A stretch of 64,000 nt of DNA from Eremophila alpestris peregrina (Eukaryota; Chordata; Aves; Passeriformes; Alaudidae): assembly GCA_009792885.1 (NCBI GenBank), contig WMCF01000021.1, positions 5,305,690-5,369,689 on the forward strand, in the 5' to 3' direction. The translations under genes were made by a program, and so were the position numbers. How positions within the stretch are numbered: the first letter of the stretch is position 1; every line of letters starts with the position of its first letter. The notes beneath the pieces are model-generated. The model saw only the letters and a list, made by a program, of their open reading frames with translations. It was not told the origin of the DNA and ran no database searches. Positions 25,006 to 38,081 of the stretch are shown here, piece by piece.

Positions 25006-25031
25006 TTATTATTATTACTACTGATAATAAT
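25006..25031. repeat. imperfect ATT/ACT microsatellite
   Basis: ATTATTATTATTACTACTG followed by ATAATAATT, a short interrupted trinucleotide repeat. Confidence 0.7.
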
Positions 25032-26789
25032 TTTCTCTTCCTCATCTTTAGGCACTCTCGGATTACCTAGTTATGTGGTTCATTTCAAAATCTTATGCAT
25101 AACATGTGGTAATTTATAAAGCTTTTGATTCCTAGTGACCTTTTACAAGTTCATCACTTGGTTGTGCTCCTTATTTCCAGGTCAGAGAGTTATGTTTTGA
25201 ACCTTTCTGACTCTTCTGTACAGGGTACTAATAAAGGTATAACTACTAGGAGATTTGGTTGTTCATATTTCAGCCTATTTTTTTCTTGCTGGGTTGGAAG
25301 GCAGATGTTTCTTTAAAGCAGCTAAACACTGTCTTTCTACCCTAGAGATAGTTTAATTAACTTCCTTCTGCTAAAAACAAATAATAATGCCAGTAGAGAC
25401 TGAGACTGCAATTTGTTGATCTAAGCCAGTGGATGCAATTACTGAGCTCAGGACTTTGACCATTTATATCATCACCCAATCATAGGTGGTTAAATATCAT
25501 TTATGTCCTTAAAAAAGGTTCCTTTATGACAAGATGCAGCTGTGCTTCTTTCTAAATAGATCAGTGGTAGAAATATTTTGTTGTTTTTAAGTCATACCTG
25601 AAAGCTTTACTGTGAACTTTCTTGTATAAAAGAGTATTTTTTACTTGTTTTTAATGGCTTCTTTCATCTACTGGCTGGAACAATATTTTGATTTACTCTA
25701 GTCCTGGAAGTAGTGGATAACTATGAGGAACCACCTTGTTCACATCTTTTTTTGTGTGACAGGTAGAGTATCTGGTGCCATTTATTTTGCTTTAAAAAAC
25801 TGTTAATTGTTTTCCCATTCACAAATACTGTTCCTGCCACATAAAAACAGAGCTCTAGAGAACTTCTGCTGATTGCTAGGTGTTATCTGCCCTCTGTCCT
25901 TTACAACTAACAACAGCCAATAAAAACAGTCTGTTTTCTTTTTGGAATAGGATTTGGTCATACAGGATTGGATTTCTTGAAATGGATGGGTCATGACCAA
26001 TATCAATTCTGTTCATGCCAGAAAAACCTTGGATACAGCTCATCTTTTCTGTTATGTTTTAGCAGTAGAGACTAATGCTGAATTTGACAGTGACTCAGCA
26101 AAAAGCTGTGTGCTTATCTACACAGTCTGCAGAAGGGACAGGCATCTCCAGGAAAGTCTCACAGTCTTTCACCTGGCCATAAAAATTTGTTAATTCCTCA
26201 CATCTTCTAATGCCTGTGAATTTGCATCCCCAGTGCAGCTTTTGTGCCCCCATTGTGCCCACCTAAGCAGTTGTTTTCAGGTGAGAGATGTATGGCTGCA
26301 AAAGGACAGTGTGATAAGTTTAGCAGAGTCTTCAGTTATACTGTTTATTTTTCAAATACATAAATGATTGATTTGTTTTGTTGATGCAAAATCCATCATA
26401 TTTTGAGTTGAATTTACTCTGTTTTATGCCAGGCCTTTAGGGCTGTTCACAGAAATAGGATGTTCAACAAATCAGCTTTTGCAGCACCAAAATACAGAAC
26501 ATCAGTGACAACAGTCAGAGATGGATTAAAATACATGCATCTTTATTTACAAATCTAAATAAAATATGTATCTGCAAACTTCTATATAGTATATCCAAAT
26601 GTCTATATAGTAAGCAGTCTTCTCTGAATACAAGAAATATTTCACTAGCTTTGGAGTTTGGAATATTGTAAACACTTGTCAGTTACAAATCTACATTTAT
26701 TTCCTTAATTTTATTACTATATTGTGATAATGTTTCTACGACATCCTTCCTTTGCCTCCCCTTTACTATTTTGACCTTTTGCTCATACC

Positions 26790-27150
26790 ATTATAATATA
26801 TTGTAATGCAAAAGCTCAATTCTGTGAAAATTAGTCCTTTGGTTGCTGCACATGCTTTTGTACCCTCACGTTCCACAGCATCCAACATACCAGATCCGTA
26901 TCAATACCTCTTGGATTCTGGTCCCACGCTGTTCCTGCCTGTGCAGCTATCCAATAAAAATGCCTTCCACAGCTGTCAGGATGGAAGTTTGCAGGAAACC
27001 AGCCATTGCATCCCACTTGGAGCACTGTGTGTGCCCTGCTCCCCCTGAGCCTGGCGGGCCAAAGTGAACAGTGGGAGCTGTTGATCGATGGATAATATTC
27101 AGCTCCAAGCTTGCACAGCACCTTATTCTGAGGCTGACTCATTCACCAGC
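26790..27150. other. CpG-bearing, GC-richer patch, origin unclear
   Basis: Contains several retained CpGs (CTCACGTTCC, AGATCCGTATC, CCCACGCTG, TGGCGGGCC, GATCGATGG) and is open on both strands for 75-100 codons. It may be a conserved element, an unrecognised retroelement remnant or a short pseudogene. The minus-strand frame (26831-27142) has no similarity I recognise. Confidence 0.3.
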
Positions 27151-27431
27151 TCCTGTTCTGTGCCATGAGGAGTCTGGAAAGAACCCCTGGTATTTTGGCA
27201 TTCAGATGATTTAATAAGATTGTGTGTGTTGAATTATTTTGCTCTGTTGTGTAAAGAGCCGTGGCTCTGGAGTTACAAGTATGTGACACCATGTCTTTAA
27301 AAAAAAAAAAAATACACGTGTCCAATAGTATAATGTCAAAATTTAAATGTGAGCTAGCAAAATCATCCTTCAGTGCCAGGTAAATTTTTGGGAGGGTAGT
27401 TTGCACACAATTGTTTATTTTGGGGGGATGC

Positions 27432-27452
27432 AGTGTGTCTGTGTGTGTGTTG
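27432..27452. repeat. interrupted TG dinucleotide repeat
   Basis: AGTGTGTCTGTGTGTGTGTTG, a short TG run with one interruption. Confidence 0.75.
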
Positions 27453-28429
27453 TTTTTATTTTTACCAATTGGTCTTCACTTTAATAATTGTTTGTTGAAT
27501 TACTAGTATTATTGAGGTAGTTGGAATGTATTTTATGAGTATAAAAGTATATACAGAGCAGGTTTTTCTCTCATTGCCTAGAGGCCTGTATTTAAAACCA
27601 GACTAATCAACCAAAGCAAGCAAAAGGCCTTACCCTCTGTTATTTCTTAAACTCTGTGTCACAGGCTCTGTAAAAGAAAGCTCTGCTCAATACAACATTC
27701 AGGAACACAGTGAATTTCCTACATTACTGTAAAGGCTACAGGTATAGTCCCTTGTGTGGCCACCAAAGGGTGCTTGTCCTTGTGTGTGTAGGACTGTCAA
27801 GTGAAAAAATTTTGTAGCTATTTATTGTACTGAAAAGCCAATTTTTTTTGCAGTCCTGTAAGTGGTCATCTACCTCAGTATAAGGTGACCTCTTTTACTT
27901 CTTCCGTCTTTTAGAGAGGTTGCCACAAATCAGGTTCATAGCATTAAAAACACAATACACAAAAATATCAGAATAAAGATGGTCCATCAGATACGAGTTC
28001 AAACATGGAGAATTAGATTGAAGAAGTATTAAACTGATGGAGTTGGTATCTTTTTATATAAATGTAGTATTATGCTGGTTCTTCAAATGTGTATTTGAGG
28101 AGAGTAAAAATTTTAAAATTAAATGTATCTATTAGATAGAATTACCAAGCTTTATCAATGGAATAGATACCTTGGTACTTGGAGTAACCCAAAATATAAT
28201 TTTTAGTATTATGAGCCATATATTAATGAAAAAGCATAATGCAACTATCATATTTCTAGAATGTAATTATATATTTGCATACAGTAAAATTTTGTGGGAA
28301 ATAGTATGAATTAGATCTTTTGGAATCTAAGTGACGTAATTTTGATATTGATATTCATTGTATCAGTAGGAAATAATCTCTAAATTTCCTTGGCACATTT
28401 ACAAAGGGTGAAGTTTCTTTTCACAGATC

Positions 28430-28870
28430 TAACAGTCACGTGGTCTTAGAGAAACTGCTTTATTAGCACTCCTGTAAGGTCAAATTCATTTCATTAAGAG
28501 AACAACACATTTTCAATGCTGTATTTTCTGCAGAACCATGAGACTTGGGGAGGGATGGGTGAGCATCTTCCCTCGCAGAGACTTTGATCTTTGCAGCTCT
28601 GCAAGCTGAACCAGATCTCAGCTCAACTTTGCTTGGTGGCTATCCACAAGCGCACACAATTCTGCTAATTTTAAGATTCTTCTGCTTTAAACCTGCATCC
28701 TCTCCCAGTTCATCTGAGTAAATAAAGCTCCTCGTGCAGGCCGGCCAGGAAAACATATGATACCATTTGCGATTGCAGAATGCGGCATGCTGTTCTTCTG
28801 TAATTATAATGGCCTGAGCAGTGAGGGGTTGGTTAGCCTTCCTTAGCAATCATTAATCTAGCGAGCCTTA
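28430..28870. promoter_or_regulatory. candidate conserved non-coding element
   Basis: Non-repetitive block with a CACGTG E-box (GTCACGTGG at about 28436-28444) and ATTTGCGATTGCAGAATGCGG near 28768. It also has GTAATTATAATGG (about 28801) and CAATCATTAATCTAGCGAGCC (about 28847). Homeodomain cores and CpGs together in a CpG-poor background suggest a conserved regulatory element. This is inferred from texture, and the minus-strand 69-codon frame is within chance. Confidence 0.35.
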
Positions 28871-29559
28871 GGTGCCGTGGCCCATCTTGGAGAACAGCAG
28901 TCCTTGGCACCAGGCACCTTGGGCTGTGAGTTTGCTGTGAGCCAGGGATGGCCGTGTTTGGTACCTGCTGCTGCTCCCTCAGGAGTGTGCGAGGAGGCTG
29001 CTGCCGTCTCCTCGTTGCTGCTCTCCTTTGCTTGTCCCTTTATTTCTCCTCGTTGTGGAAGTTTCTTTCTGTGTGACTGCGAGTCTGTTTAGCAGACCAT
29101 ATTGCAAGTGAAGGTGCATCGTTTGTTGCCTGATTTTTGGCAAGGCTGGGCAGTCAGCTGGGATGTAATTAAGACTCTGAGAACAGGCTGTCTTCTCCAC
29201 AGGAAGGGCATGTTAGATGTTGCTGGGATTTGGGGCTGTCAGTTTGGCCAAGGCTGGAAACTGAGAGCTAGGGACAGTGATCTTTTCTTTCATTTATAAT
29301 CCCTTTATGTACAGTGTATGCACTTGGCAAAGTTTACATATAACCCAGTGGCTGGAGCTTGCAAGCCAGTGTGGCTGAATTAGCATATGTTACATGTATA
29401 TTTTAGTAATATTTTAAAGCAAGTGCAAATTTCCAAAGTGAATTATGCATGTATGACAGAAATAGGGTTGTGTTGCATTGGGTGTCAAATCCCACAACTT
29501 TTTGTCAAGACCATGGATTTTACATTAAAAAGGCAGAGAGACTAAACGAGGTAAAACAG
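28871..29559. other. GC-richer then AT-rich non-coding sequence
   Basis: The first 230 bp are GC-richer and CTG/CTC-rich (GCTGCTGCCGTCTCCTCG near 28999) and stop-poor on both strands, without splice sites that would make an exon. The rest is ordinary AT-rich sequence. Confidence 0.35.
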
Positions 29560-30060
29560 TTTTAATTTTTAACAGTTTGTTCCAGCCCAAGGAACTGCTC
29601 TCTGACAGTTATAACTGACATTTGAATAATTGGATTAATTCAGAGAGGGGCAAATCCTGTATTGATGACTGTGCTTGTTCTATATATTTTTAACTTATGG
29701 AAGGAGCTGAGCGGTTTAATTATTTAAAGGACACCTCTTGCAATATAAAATACTGCTGTTTTGAAACTTTGGTCTAAAATCAAGGAGGAAAAATATTTGC
29801 ATTATTTCTTTCTTAAACTCACTGCTTTGTGGTTTTTAAGCCAATGTAAAGAAAACCGAGAGAGGCAGAAATTATCATTTGTAACCCAAAGCACCAAAAA
29901 TGGAGATGAGCCTGGTTTAGTCAAGTAGATTCCAATCTTTTTTAGGGAAGTGCAAACCCTCAGTAATAATCACATTACACTGCAATTGCAGGATATTCAA
30001 TCAACATCATTGCAAAAAGGACAGCTTCCAGTTTCCTTAAGCTAATGTAATATTTCTTCT
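29560..30060. promoter_or_regulatory. candidate conserved non-coding element
   Basis: Non-repetitive AT-rich block with AATAATTGGATTAATTC near 29624, GAGCGGTTTAATTATTTAAA near 29708 and TTGATTGAATATCC on the minus strand (about 29991-30004). It ends at the T/G-rich simple sequence from 30066. Dense homeodomain-type cores. Conservation is not tested. Confidence 0.3.
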
Positions 30061-30072
30061 TCTATTCAGATT

Positions 30073-30135
30073 AAGTTTTTTGTTTGGTTGGTTTTTTTGT
30101 TGTTTTTTTGTGTGTGTGGCTTTTTTTTTTTTTTA
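30073..30135. repeat. T/G-rich low-complexity tract
   Basis: T runs interrupted by G or GG, a short GTGTGTGTGG stretch, then a T run of about 15. Confidence 0.75.
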
Positions 30136-30637
30136 AGGAGAAATTTAAATTTACAAAAGTAGGTTTTACTGTGCTGAAAATCTAAAGGAAGGCTAAATAT
30201 TGTCAGGGACAGTTCAGAACACCAGTTTGGTTCTGGCTGTTTACCCAGCAGGACATAAAGAGTATTAACACTCAAGGAGAAAATGTGGATTCACAGCTTA
30301 CAAAATTCACACCATGTACATGAAGTATGAAACATGCCTATGAAATGTCACATACATATATGGGTGCATGTATGATTTTAGACAGGCAGAAGTGCTTTTT
30401 TAAATGATTATGCAGTGTGCTTTGGTTTCATTAATTTATGTTGCAAAAAAAGCAACACCTTTCCTAAGCATTCCTAGCTTCCAGGCTGCATTTATATGTC
30501 TTACTATCTTAAATTCTGCTAACATAATTCTGTTTTCCAAAAGATTTGTTTCAAAATATTTATGTATAAATAACCAAGTGAAATTTGAAATTGTGTGAGT
30601 GAATTCTACAGTTTTATTTTTAGATGGCAAGGAGGCT

Positions 30638-30669
30638 TTATTTAAAGTGAATATTATTTAAAGTGAATT
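30638..30669. repeat. 16-bp tandem duplication
   Basis: TTATTTAAAGTGAAT occurs exactly at 30638-30652 and again at 30654-30668, one base apart (period 16). Confidence 0.85.
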
Positions 30670-30801
30670 TTGTAAATTGGCATCCTTAGGAGTTTCTGTA
30701 TAGCCTTCAAATGTTTTATCATTTGCTTCGCAAACAAGACAGTTCAGCTTTCCTGTATCCAGACTATCATTCCTTTGGGAATACTCAAAGCCTTTTAAAA
30801 T

Positions 30802-30862
30802 TGTGGGGGTTTTGGTGTTGGTTTTGTTTTGGGTTGTTGGTTGTTCCTTTTTTTTTTTTTTC
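30802..30862. repeat. G/T-rich low-complexity tract
   Basis: Alternating G and T runs (GTGGGGGTTTTGGTG, TTTTGGGTTGTTGG), then a T run of about 15. The G runs could support a weak two-tier G-quadruplex on the + strand. Confidence 0.65.
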
Positions 30863-32029
30863 TGGGGCAGTCTAAGGGAGTCCCAGGAGTGAAGTTGCCA
30901 TCTGTCCTCTATATTAAAAGAATCTTCTATATTATATACCTGATGTTCTTGTCCCAGAGATAAATGTTGATAATTAAAAGAACAGCATTTGTCCTTTATT
31001 CTGAATTAAAAATTCTTTCTTGCAAACAGAAACAAAACTTACAAAGAAATTTTAGGTTCTTTAAGCTCCTATTTTCTAGTCTCTGACCTTTTTTCTCATT
31101 ACAGAGTTTTGATTATAGGCAAGTAAATGGAATAGTTTATTAATGTAAGCATATGCATGTATGATTTAAGGAAGGCTTCAATGCTGAATACAGTTGAGTT
31201 GCAGATAAATTATTGTTACAGGTAACTCTGTCTTGTGGTAGAGAGGAGGGAAAGCCACGGGTTGAGAATGAGAGATTTACATAATCCAGACGCTGAATTT
31301 GGGAATGTTTCCTCCATGTGAATTGCAAGTTTGAGACTCCACCTCCCCCTTCAGGAAAGGAACCTTCTTCATTGTGTGAACTTCCTTCCCCAGCACACGT
31401 TTGCCCAGGAACAATTGTGCATCTTTACACTTCAGCTGTAGCTCATTAGTGTCCAGGGCTGCTCCCTGCAGTCCCTCCTTTCAGAGCATGCATGGCCTGA
31501 ATACCAAGTACTTCTATTCTGAATATTACACTCATGCAAGTCCAGATTAATAGTTTTTAAGTAGCATCCTTGTTTGATGTTTTACTGTTCTCTCCATTTT
31601 GGTTTTAAGGCAATAATGTAAAGAATATGTCTGTCAAAAAGGAGAGTGGGGGAAGAAGGATGCTGTGAAGTTTCTCTAATAATCTGTTGTGCTGCTCTCT
31701 TTTCCCCATGGTGAGCAACACCAAGCCAGGTCAGACCAAAAACCTTTCTAGCTCAGTGCCACACAGTCAGGGACAAAGCACACAGCAAAAGAAAACTAAT
31801 AAAAATAAGAAAAGGGAATAGGTGATTTTTATCTCCGGATATTGACCTAGCCCAGATAATTTGTGGCTAACAGAATTTCTGATGCAAAGGTGATATCTTT
31901 AATGGTCCTGCATAGGTACTTGTTCTCAGTGAATTTATGCAGTAGTTTTTAATTTATGTGGACTGTTAACAGCCTTGCCATTCTTTTCTGAGCTGTGGCT
32001 CTACACACTAGAGATTAAAACCACAGCTG

Positions 32030-32058
32030 CCCCCCCCCCCCCCACCCCCCCCCCCCCC
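32030..32058. repeat. C14-A-C14 homopolymer tract
   Basis: Fourteen Cs, one A, then fourteen Cs, followed to about 32130 by A/C-rich low-complexity sequence. The minus strand reads G14-T-G14, a strong G-quadruplex candidate. The C strand could form an i-motif. Exact length is error-prone in sequencing. Confidence 0.9.
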
Positions 32059-35000
32059 AAAAAAGCCAAAACAAACCACCAAAACAAAAAATTCCACAAA
32101 ACCCCAAATTCCACCCCCCAACCCAAAAGTTCTAGCTCCTTTTGATAACTTGTTGATTTTACAAGAAAAGAGTAAAAACTTAATACCCTAGGTAGTTTGG
32201 GGGTTGGGTTGGATTATAGTTTTTTGTTCATTCTTGAAATTAATTTTTCATCTAGAGTCTTCTGTGCATCAGTCTTTTTTGTCTTAATTGTATTGTATCT
32301 GCTTTGAAGCAGGGACCAAAACTATTTAGTTCTTCATGTTTTGCCACCTAAAAATATCCAAATTCATATAAATTAGTTCATTTTTCTTCCTAGTTTTATA
32401 CTTCTAATTTGTCTAAAAGTACCTCTCTACTTTTTGTGAAGTCACATGTCAGACACAGGATTAATAATGGTTGTTTTCACAACTCAGTACCACTCTAGTA
32501 TCTGCTATTCAGATCTAAAATTGTGTCATTAGCATACAAGGTGGAACTGAAGTCAGATCAGAGTTTATTTACCTGCCTTAGGTTAAATAATGAAGGCAGT
32601 TGGATCTCTTTGCTAGGCAGAAGACTGGTGTTGATATATCAGTGTACATGTAAAGGAACTTTATAAGTATCTGTTCTAAACTGAGGTTGTATTCTATCTG
32701 GAATACCTTGGATACAGAAAAAATGCAGAAATTAAATTTAGGAGCTGTGCTAACAAGACTCCTCCTTATAAACAGGCTACTGAAGAATTAGATAGAACTT
32801 TATATTAATATTTAGTTCAGGAGGCTTGTTTGCATACACTGACTATAATTTCATTTTACTGCCTGAGCATCAGCAATCAAAAATTTTATACTGACTCCCA
32901 AAAACTTCTGTGCAGCAGTTCTGTACATTTCTGTCACAAAACAGTCTTCTATTCAGATAGCAACTGTTATTAAGTTTTAGTTACTAAAGATTTTCTTTCA
33001 ATAATTTTTAAAAATTATATATTTAAAATATTAATCATATGTAAAGCGTGGAAATGTGTTAACACTCATTATTACTTTCTCATTTGCTCTGATTGCTCTG
33101 TGTAGTCAGTTACTAAGTTTTTGGGTAATACTTTCTTCATGTGAAGATAAAATGCTGTGCATGGTCCTTAATGGCACAATGTTGGGCAGATGTGTGCTGT
33201 ACACAGATCCAGTATTCCACCTTTTCCTTGTGTTGTTCCCATGGAGGATTCCTGCTTAGCAGTTTAGGGTGCAGTGAGTCTCCCGCTGATTATATGCAGA
33301 GAGGACACATTTTTATGTATTTTATGTAGTGATAAATGGCTTAATTCAATCTTGGTTCTTCAGCTCCTTAAGAGTAACTTGTTCAGTTTCTGATATCAAG
33401 TTTTGGTTTAGTGTATGTGGGGTGGCAGTGCCTGATTGATGAATGACCATCCAGAGCATGTACAGGATTGTTTGTGCCTTCTTGAATTCATTCCTTGCAG
33501 ATTTTCTTAGAGACAGTATGCATCTATCTGATGCTATAGTCTGTATTATTATTGAAAACTTAATTAAAAAAAATCCTGTTCCCTAACAGCTTCTAATGCA
33601 CCAGGTTTTGTTACCTTAACATTTTTCTTTCATTAATATTGATTGAACTGTAAAGGGTTTCACTGCTGTTAATGGGGGGCACGTTTTAAATTTTAGATCA
33701 TTAACATTTAAATAGATTTTAATTGTTGCATTTAACAAATTTATGCAGGTAAAGATTCAATTCCTTCAATTAATTTACATTTACACGTTCAGAGATCTTT
33801 CACTAGGGCTATTCTCATGAAACTTTAAGGGTCCCAGAAGGATCTCTCTATTCTTATATTCTTTTCATTTTATCCCTGCTACTCTCTCCATATTATATCT
33901 TTGAAACTACTAGGCTTATTTCCATGTGTTACTTAATAAAACAACATTTCTTTTAGCCTTTTAGGAGGAGGTTTGTTTCAACAGATTTATATATAAAGAA
34001 TCAAGTGAAAATTATGTATATGAATGAATTGTAAATTTTACAAGTTTCTGATTTGATAATCTTCTCCATTATGCCATACATGGGCAAAAAGAAGTACCTG
34101 CTTGTTTGATGTAACATGCAAAGAAACAATTCCTGGGACTCCTTTTTCATCCCCACAGGTTCCAGAAATCCAAAGTAAAATAGGTAAACTTAGTTTGGTA
34201 CTTTATCTCGTACAATAGAGGAAAATTCAGAAAGTGATATTATGTCTTCCTTGACCTGGGTCTGGCATTTCTCTGGAAGCATGTGGATATAGCCATTTTC
34301 TACACAGGATATAAGGCTAAGTTTTTATCAGATTGGTAAAAAGCCACATGTTTTACTTTTTTAAACTGATTGACTTGCATGGTATCAAAATAAAACATTG
34401 AGAGCAAGGACAGGAGAGACAGAGGTGGTGAACATCTTATGAACAGGAGTACAAGTATCTCTTGTAATATTAAATTTCACCAAGAAGGGAGAAAGATTTC
34501 ATCATTTTCTTAGAAACAGCCAGATCAGCTCATAATTGCATCACTATGCTCCCAAATAAATTACTGGTGAAGATTACATGTGACGCATTTTATATTTCTA
34601 AATGTTATTGTGTGTCTTGAAGTAATTTTCTGAATTACCTAACCCAGCATGGAAAAACAGGGACTCAAGGGATTGTAGAAGATGGATCAGTCATTTGAAT
34701 TTTTTTAAGTTGATAAGAGATTTGCAGAGTTGTCAGGGGCATGATGTGAGTTTGACAGTGGGGTCAAATCAATATACAGCAAAGTGTTTATTGTGTTGGA
34801 AAGCAGAAGTTTAATCCATTCCATATGGAGGAAGTGGTCACTTGAGGAGATGAGTGGACCAAGAATGAGACAGGGGAGGACAAGGACCTGCTAGATGACA
34901 GTATCAAACTGTGAAAGAGAATATCAAATGAACATCAAATTAATCTTAAATGCTCAGACACAAACACGTTTTTAGGATTTTGGGCCCAGCAAAATTAAGG

Positions 35001-37456
35001 GCAATAAAGGAGAATAAAGGTGCATGGAAATGGTAAAGGCTCTAAAGGTTTTTAAGGCAATTATTACACCATATAATGGAAGTGATTTCTGTGACAAAAG
35101 GTGGTTTGAGCAGAAGTAGACAGAAAGTTGATAGAAACTTGACACAAAAGTATTAAATGGATATTCAGTGTGTATAAAAGGAAAAAAATTGAAGTAAACA
35201 TTGGAAAGTAAATGGAGACCTAAAATACCTTTTTTAGGTATAAAACTCATAATAAAACTTAATGTTTTGAGATGGTTTTGCTGATAAGGAGTGAAAAGAT
35301 GACTTAAAGAATAAAGAAATTGTTAGTTAGCATAAAATATGATCAAAAGGACACACTATTGGAGTGTACTGACCATTAATGAAAAAGCATACACATATCT
35401 TGATGGTACCTTGTCTTGTGTTATGAAAGGCAGCTTGTGTCTGGATTTGTCCTGTCATTATTTATCCTGTCAGACAGTATTGATTTTAATTGTGTAGGAG
35501 GTAGCAGAGAGAAAACCCAGCAGCTCCACCATGCTGGCACTTACTGGTGCAAGGTGACCAGAGTTCTCTGAAGAACTGTTGGCTTCAGTTCTGGCAGCAT
35601 TCAGAAATGTAATTATTGTTTGTGAGGGGCAGAAACTCACTTGGAAGTGTGAAAGTCACTTGGAAACTGAAAAAGAATTTAAAATAATTCTTCACTGGGT
35701 CAGTTCTTGACTTTCAGGTAATCAGTGTTCTACACGGCCCCCTCCAAAAACAGAACTTGCAGAATTATATATTTTTAGAGGAAGTAGAGCTAAGTTGGAA
35801 AGTGATGTAAATTATCTCACAGCATAAATACAATTCAAAACAAAGGATATTTCCCTCCCAGAGACAAAAATATAAAAATGTTTTTCTTCAGCTTTTTGCT
35901 GAAGAATTTGCTTTTTCATATTTGTGATGTTACATCTGTCCATTACCAAATGCAGATGTGATTTTATGCATTTAAGACAGGAGAAGACAATCTGATTTCC
36001 AAGAAGGAAAGTCTTTCCTATTAAAGCATCATGTTAGTCTTGGGCTTCTGCTAATGTGAAAATAAGAATGTTTGCTGCTGAGGGACTGAGATCTCCACAT
36101 AAAATATCTATGAAGGAAATAAATATTTTAAAATGCAAGCACTAAAGTGGTATTGGCACTTCAAAATAGGATCAGAGGCTGATTCCTCCCTTAGAAGTGT
36201 CAGTGTTCTAATGCTTGTGACTGCATACACTGAACCTTTCATGACAAAGTAACTACTGTTGATTTTTTCCAATGGAAAAAACACACAGTTATTTTTTTCA
36301 TTCAGATCACAAGTTTTCTATAAATAGTAATACAGGGCCTCATGTTCTGTGAAAATGGAAGTTTTTATAAAGCTGATTTATTCTATCCAGACCACATAGA
36401 ACACCAGAATAACATCTGCCTGGCAAGTTAATTCATTTTTCTTTTAATGAAGATAACTTCTCTAAGATGAGCAAAGAATAAGCTGTGCTTTTGCAAGATA
36501 AATGTGTCTTTTCCATAGATCTCATACTGAAACACTAAAATGAGTTTCAGCCTATATGTACTCAGCCTCAGTGCACAAAAGAAAGCCAGGAATTTCTGCA
36601 GCCTGCTGTCATCAGCTGTGACTCCTCTTTGTTCCAGGTAGCATAAAGGATGCAGGAGGAGACCAAACCTTTGCTTCAAAACACTGCTTGCACGTAATGA
36701 TGGTGATGTTATTTGATCTATCTTTTTAAGACAGACTGATAATAAATAATAGGACATTCCAACAGTCCTGTTTCCTTCTGATGAACAACAGCAACAGGGT
36801 GTACTCAGATCTGCTTCCTGCCTTTGCATATTCCCCCAAAATTGGTTTGTGCCTCAAAGGACATGTTTTGGTTTTGAGGTCTCGTTTTGGTACAGAATCA
36901 AAATGTTTATTATTTATTAAGTAATTGTCTGTAAATATTAAACTTCTGGTAGTCATGTCTGGCTGCATAAAAGCAAGAGAAGAGTAGACTATTAATAAAA
37001 TAGAATGAAAGAATACAGATTTTGAGGACCCTAAATGGGAATGTCACATGGGTCCTGAGCTCAACACATGAGCACCTGTCATTAAATTCTGAGCAATCTG
37101 AACTCCTGTTGACCTTGGAACTAAAGTTGTTTCAAATGTGTCTCTTATCATTTTAACAACTCCCAAGTTTCTTGTGCAAATTACATATGGTTTGGGGTAA
37201 GTGGGAAGGTTGAATACCTTTTGAATGTGCTTTTACTTACCTTGTCCTGCACTCCAACTGCTGGCAGATGAAACACACTTTAGCTGTGTTCCTCCTTAGA
37301 GTTTGATATAGTTCAGGACTAAAGTAGCAAAGAGGACGAGAGATTTTAGCAGGGAGTGGCCACCTCAAGTCAGTCTGGTCAGACTGCTGCTGCTGCTTGC
37401 AGTGTCAGCAGAGCAAGCTCACAGACAAAAGCACTTCCCAGGTGACATTTGGGTGT

Positions 37457-37667
37457 TTAGATTAGATGTTGGGAAGAGATTCTTCCCTGTGAGGGACATG
37501 AGCCACTGGAGCAGATTCCCAGAGAAGCTGTGGCTGCCCCTTCCCTGGAGGTGCTCAAGGCCAGGTTTGGTGGAGCTTTGAGCAACCTGGGATAGTGGAA
37601 GGTTGCAGAGGGCTGGAACAAAATGATCCTTAAGATCACTTCCAGCCCAAAGAATTCTATGATTTTA
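37457..37667 (+). mobile_element. CR1 LINE, 5'-truncated 3' end
   Basis: This is the clearest transposable element and the main evidence that the DNA is avian. It contains the hallmark CR1 3' blocks in order: TTAGATTAGATGTTGGGAAG, GATTCTTCCCTGTGAGG, CCCAGAGAAGCTGTGG, GGTGCTCAAGGCCAGG, GAGCAACCTGG, ending in CCAGCCCAAAGAATTCTATG and ATTTTAT. Orientation is +, with the tail at 37653-37667. Relative to the usual consensus, about 12-15 bp (the TCCCTGCCCATGG block) are missing near 37600. It is heavily 5'-truncated, as most CR1 copies are, and has no reverse transcriptase sequence. The minus-strand ORF over this region (37457-37738) is incidental. Confidence 0.93.
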
Positions 37668-38081
37668 TTGCTATTCTTAAGTGTTTCTTTAATAGAAAAA
37701 TAATTTGTTAGGAAAATAAAAAAGGCGTGTTTTTGCATGTTCTTACCAAGCTCTGCTAATCAGCTTGTTGGACTTTCATTATTCATATGCAGCCTAACAA
37801 GTACACAGAAATGTAATAGGATAGAAAAAACAGTTTCTAGCTAAGTGTAGGTGTGCACACAAAACCTATGTAAGAGCTGGTTCATGGCAGGAGATAGAAA
37901 TTTCAAAATCTTATTATCCACCTACACAAGCCTGTGCAAGTACCTTGGATGGAAAAACACGCAGATGGCAAGCTCTATAAAAGTGTGAACAAATAAGGTA
38001 ATTAAGAGATAGGTTTTATTGCTGATAAAAATATATGATTGCTTTTCCCCTCAAGTGGTACTCCAGTAGAAGTCACAGCTT

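Larger units (their letters stand above)
24311..28429. other. non-coding sequence with an old CR1 fragment
   Basis: Holds the inverted CR1 remnant (24410-24545), a short ATT-type microsatellite (25006-25031), a CpG-bearing, GC-richer patch (26790-27150), an A14 run (27299-27312) and a TG repeat (27432-27452). No exon is supported. Confidence 0.45.
30061..37456. other. non-coding sequence, simple repeats only
   Basis: No exon is supported. Features are low-complexity T/G tracts (30073-30135, 30802-30862), a 16-bp tandem duplication (30638-30669), the C-rich tract (32030-32058) with its A/C-rich tail, and ordinary AT-rich DNA. A spot near 31140-31330 has octamer-like ATATGCATGTATG and is non-repetitive. 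The 133-codon minus-strand frame at 36428-36829 has no recognisable family and is within chance for this composition. Confidence 0.4.

Noticed and set aside
36428..36829. 133-codon minus-strand frame
   Set aside because: No recognisable domain, and a few frames of this length are expected by chance in 64 kb of six-frame AT-rich DNA.
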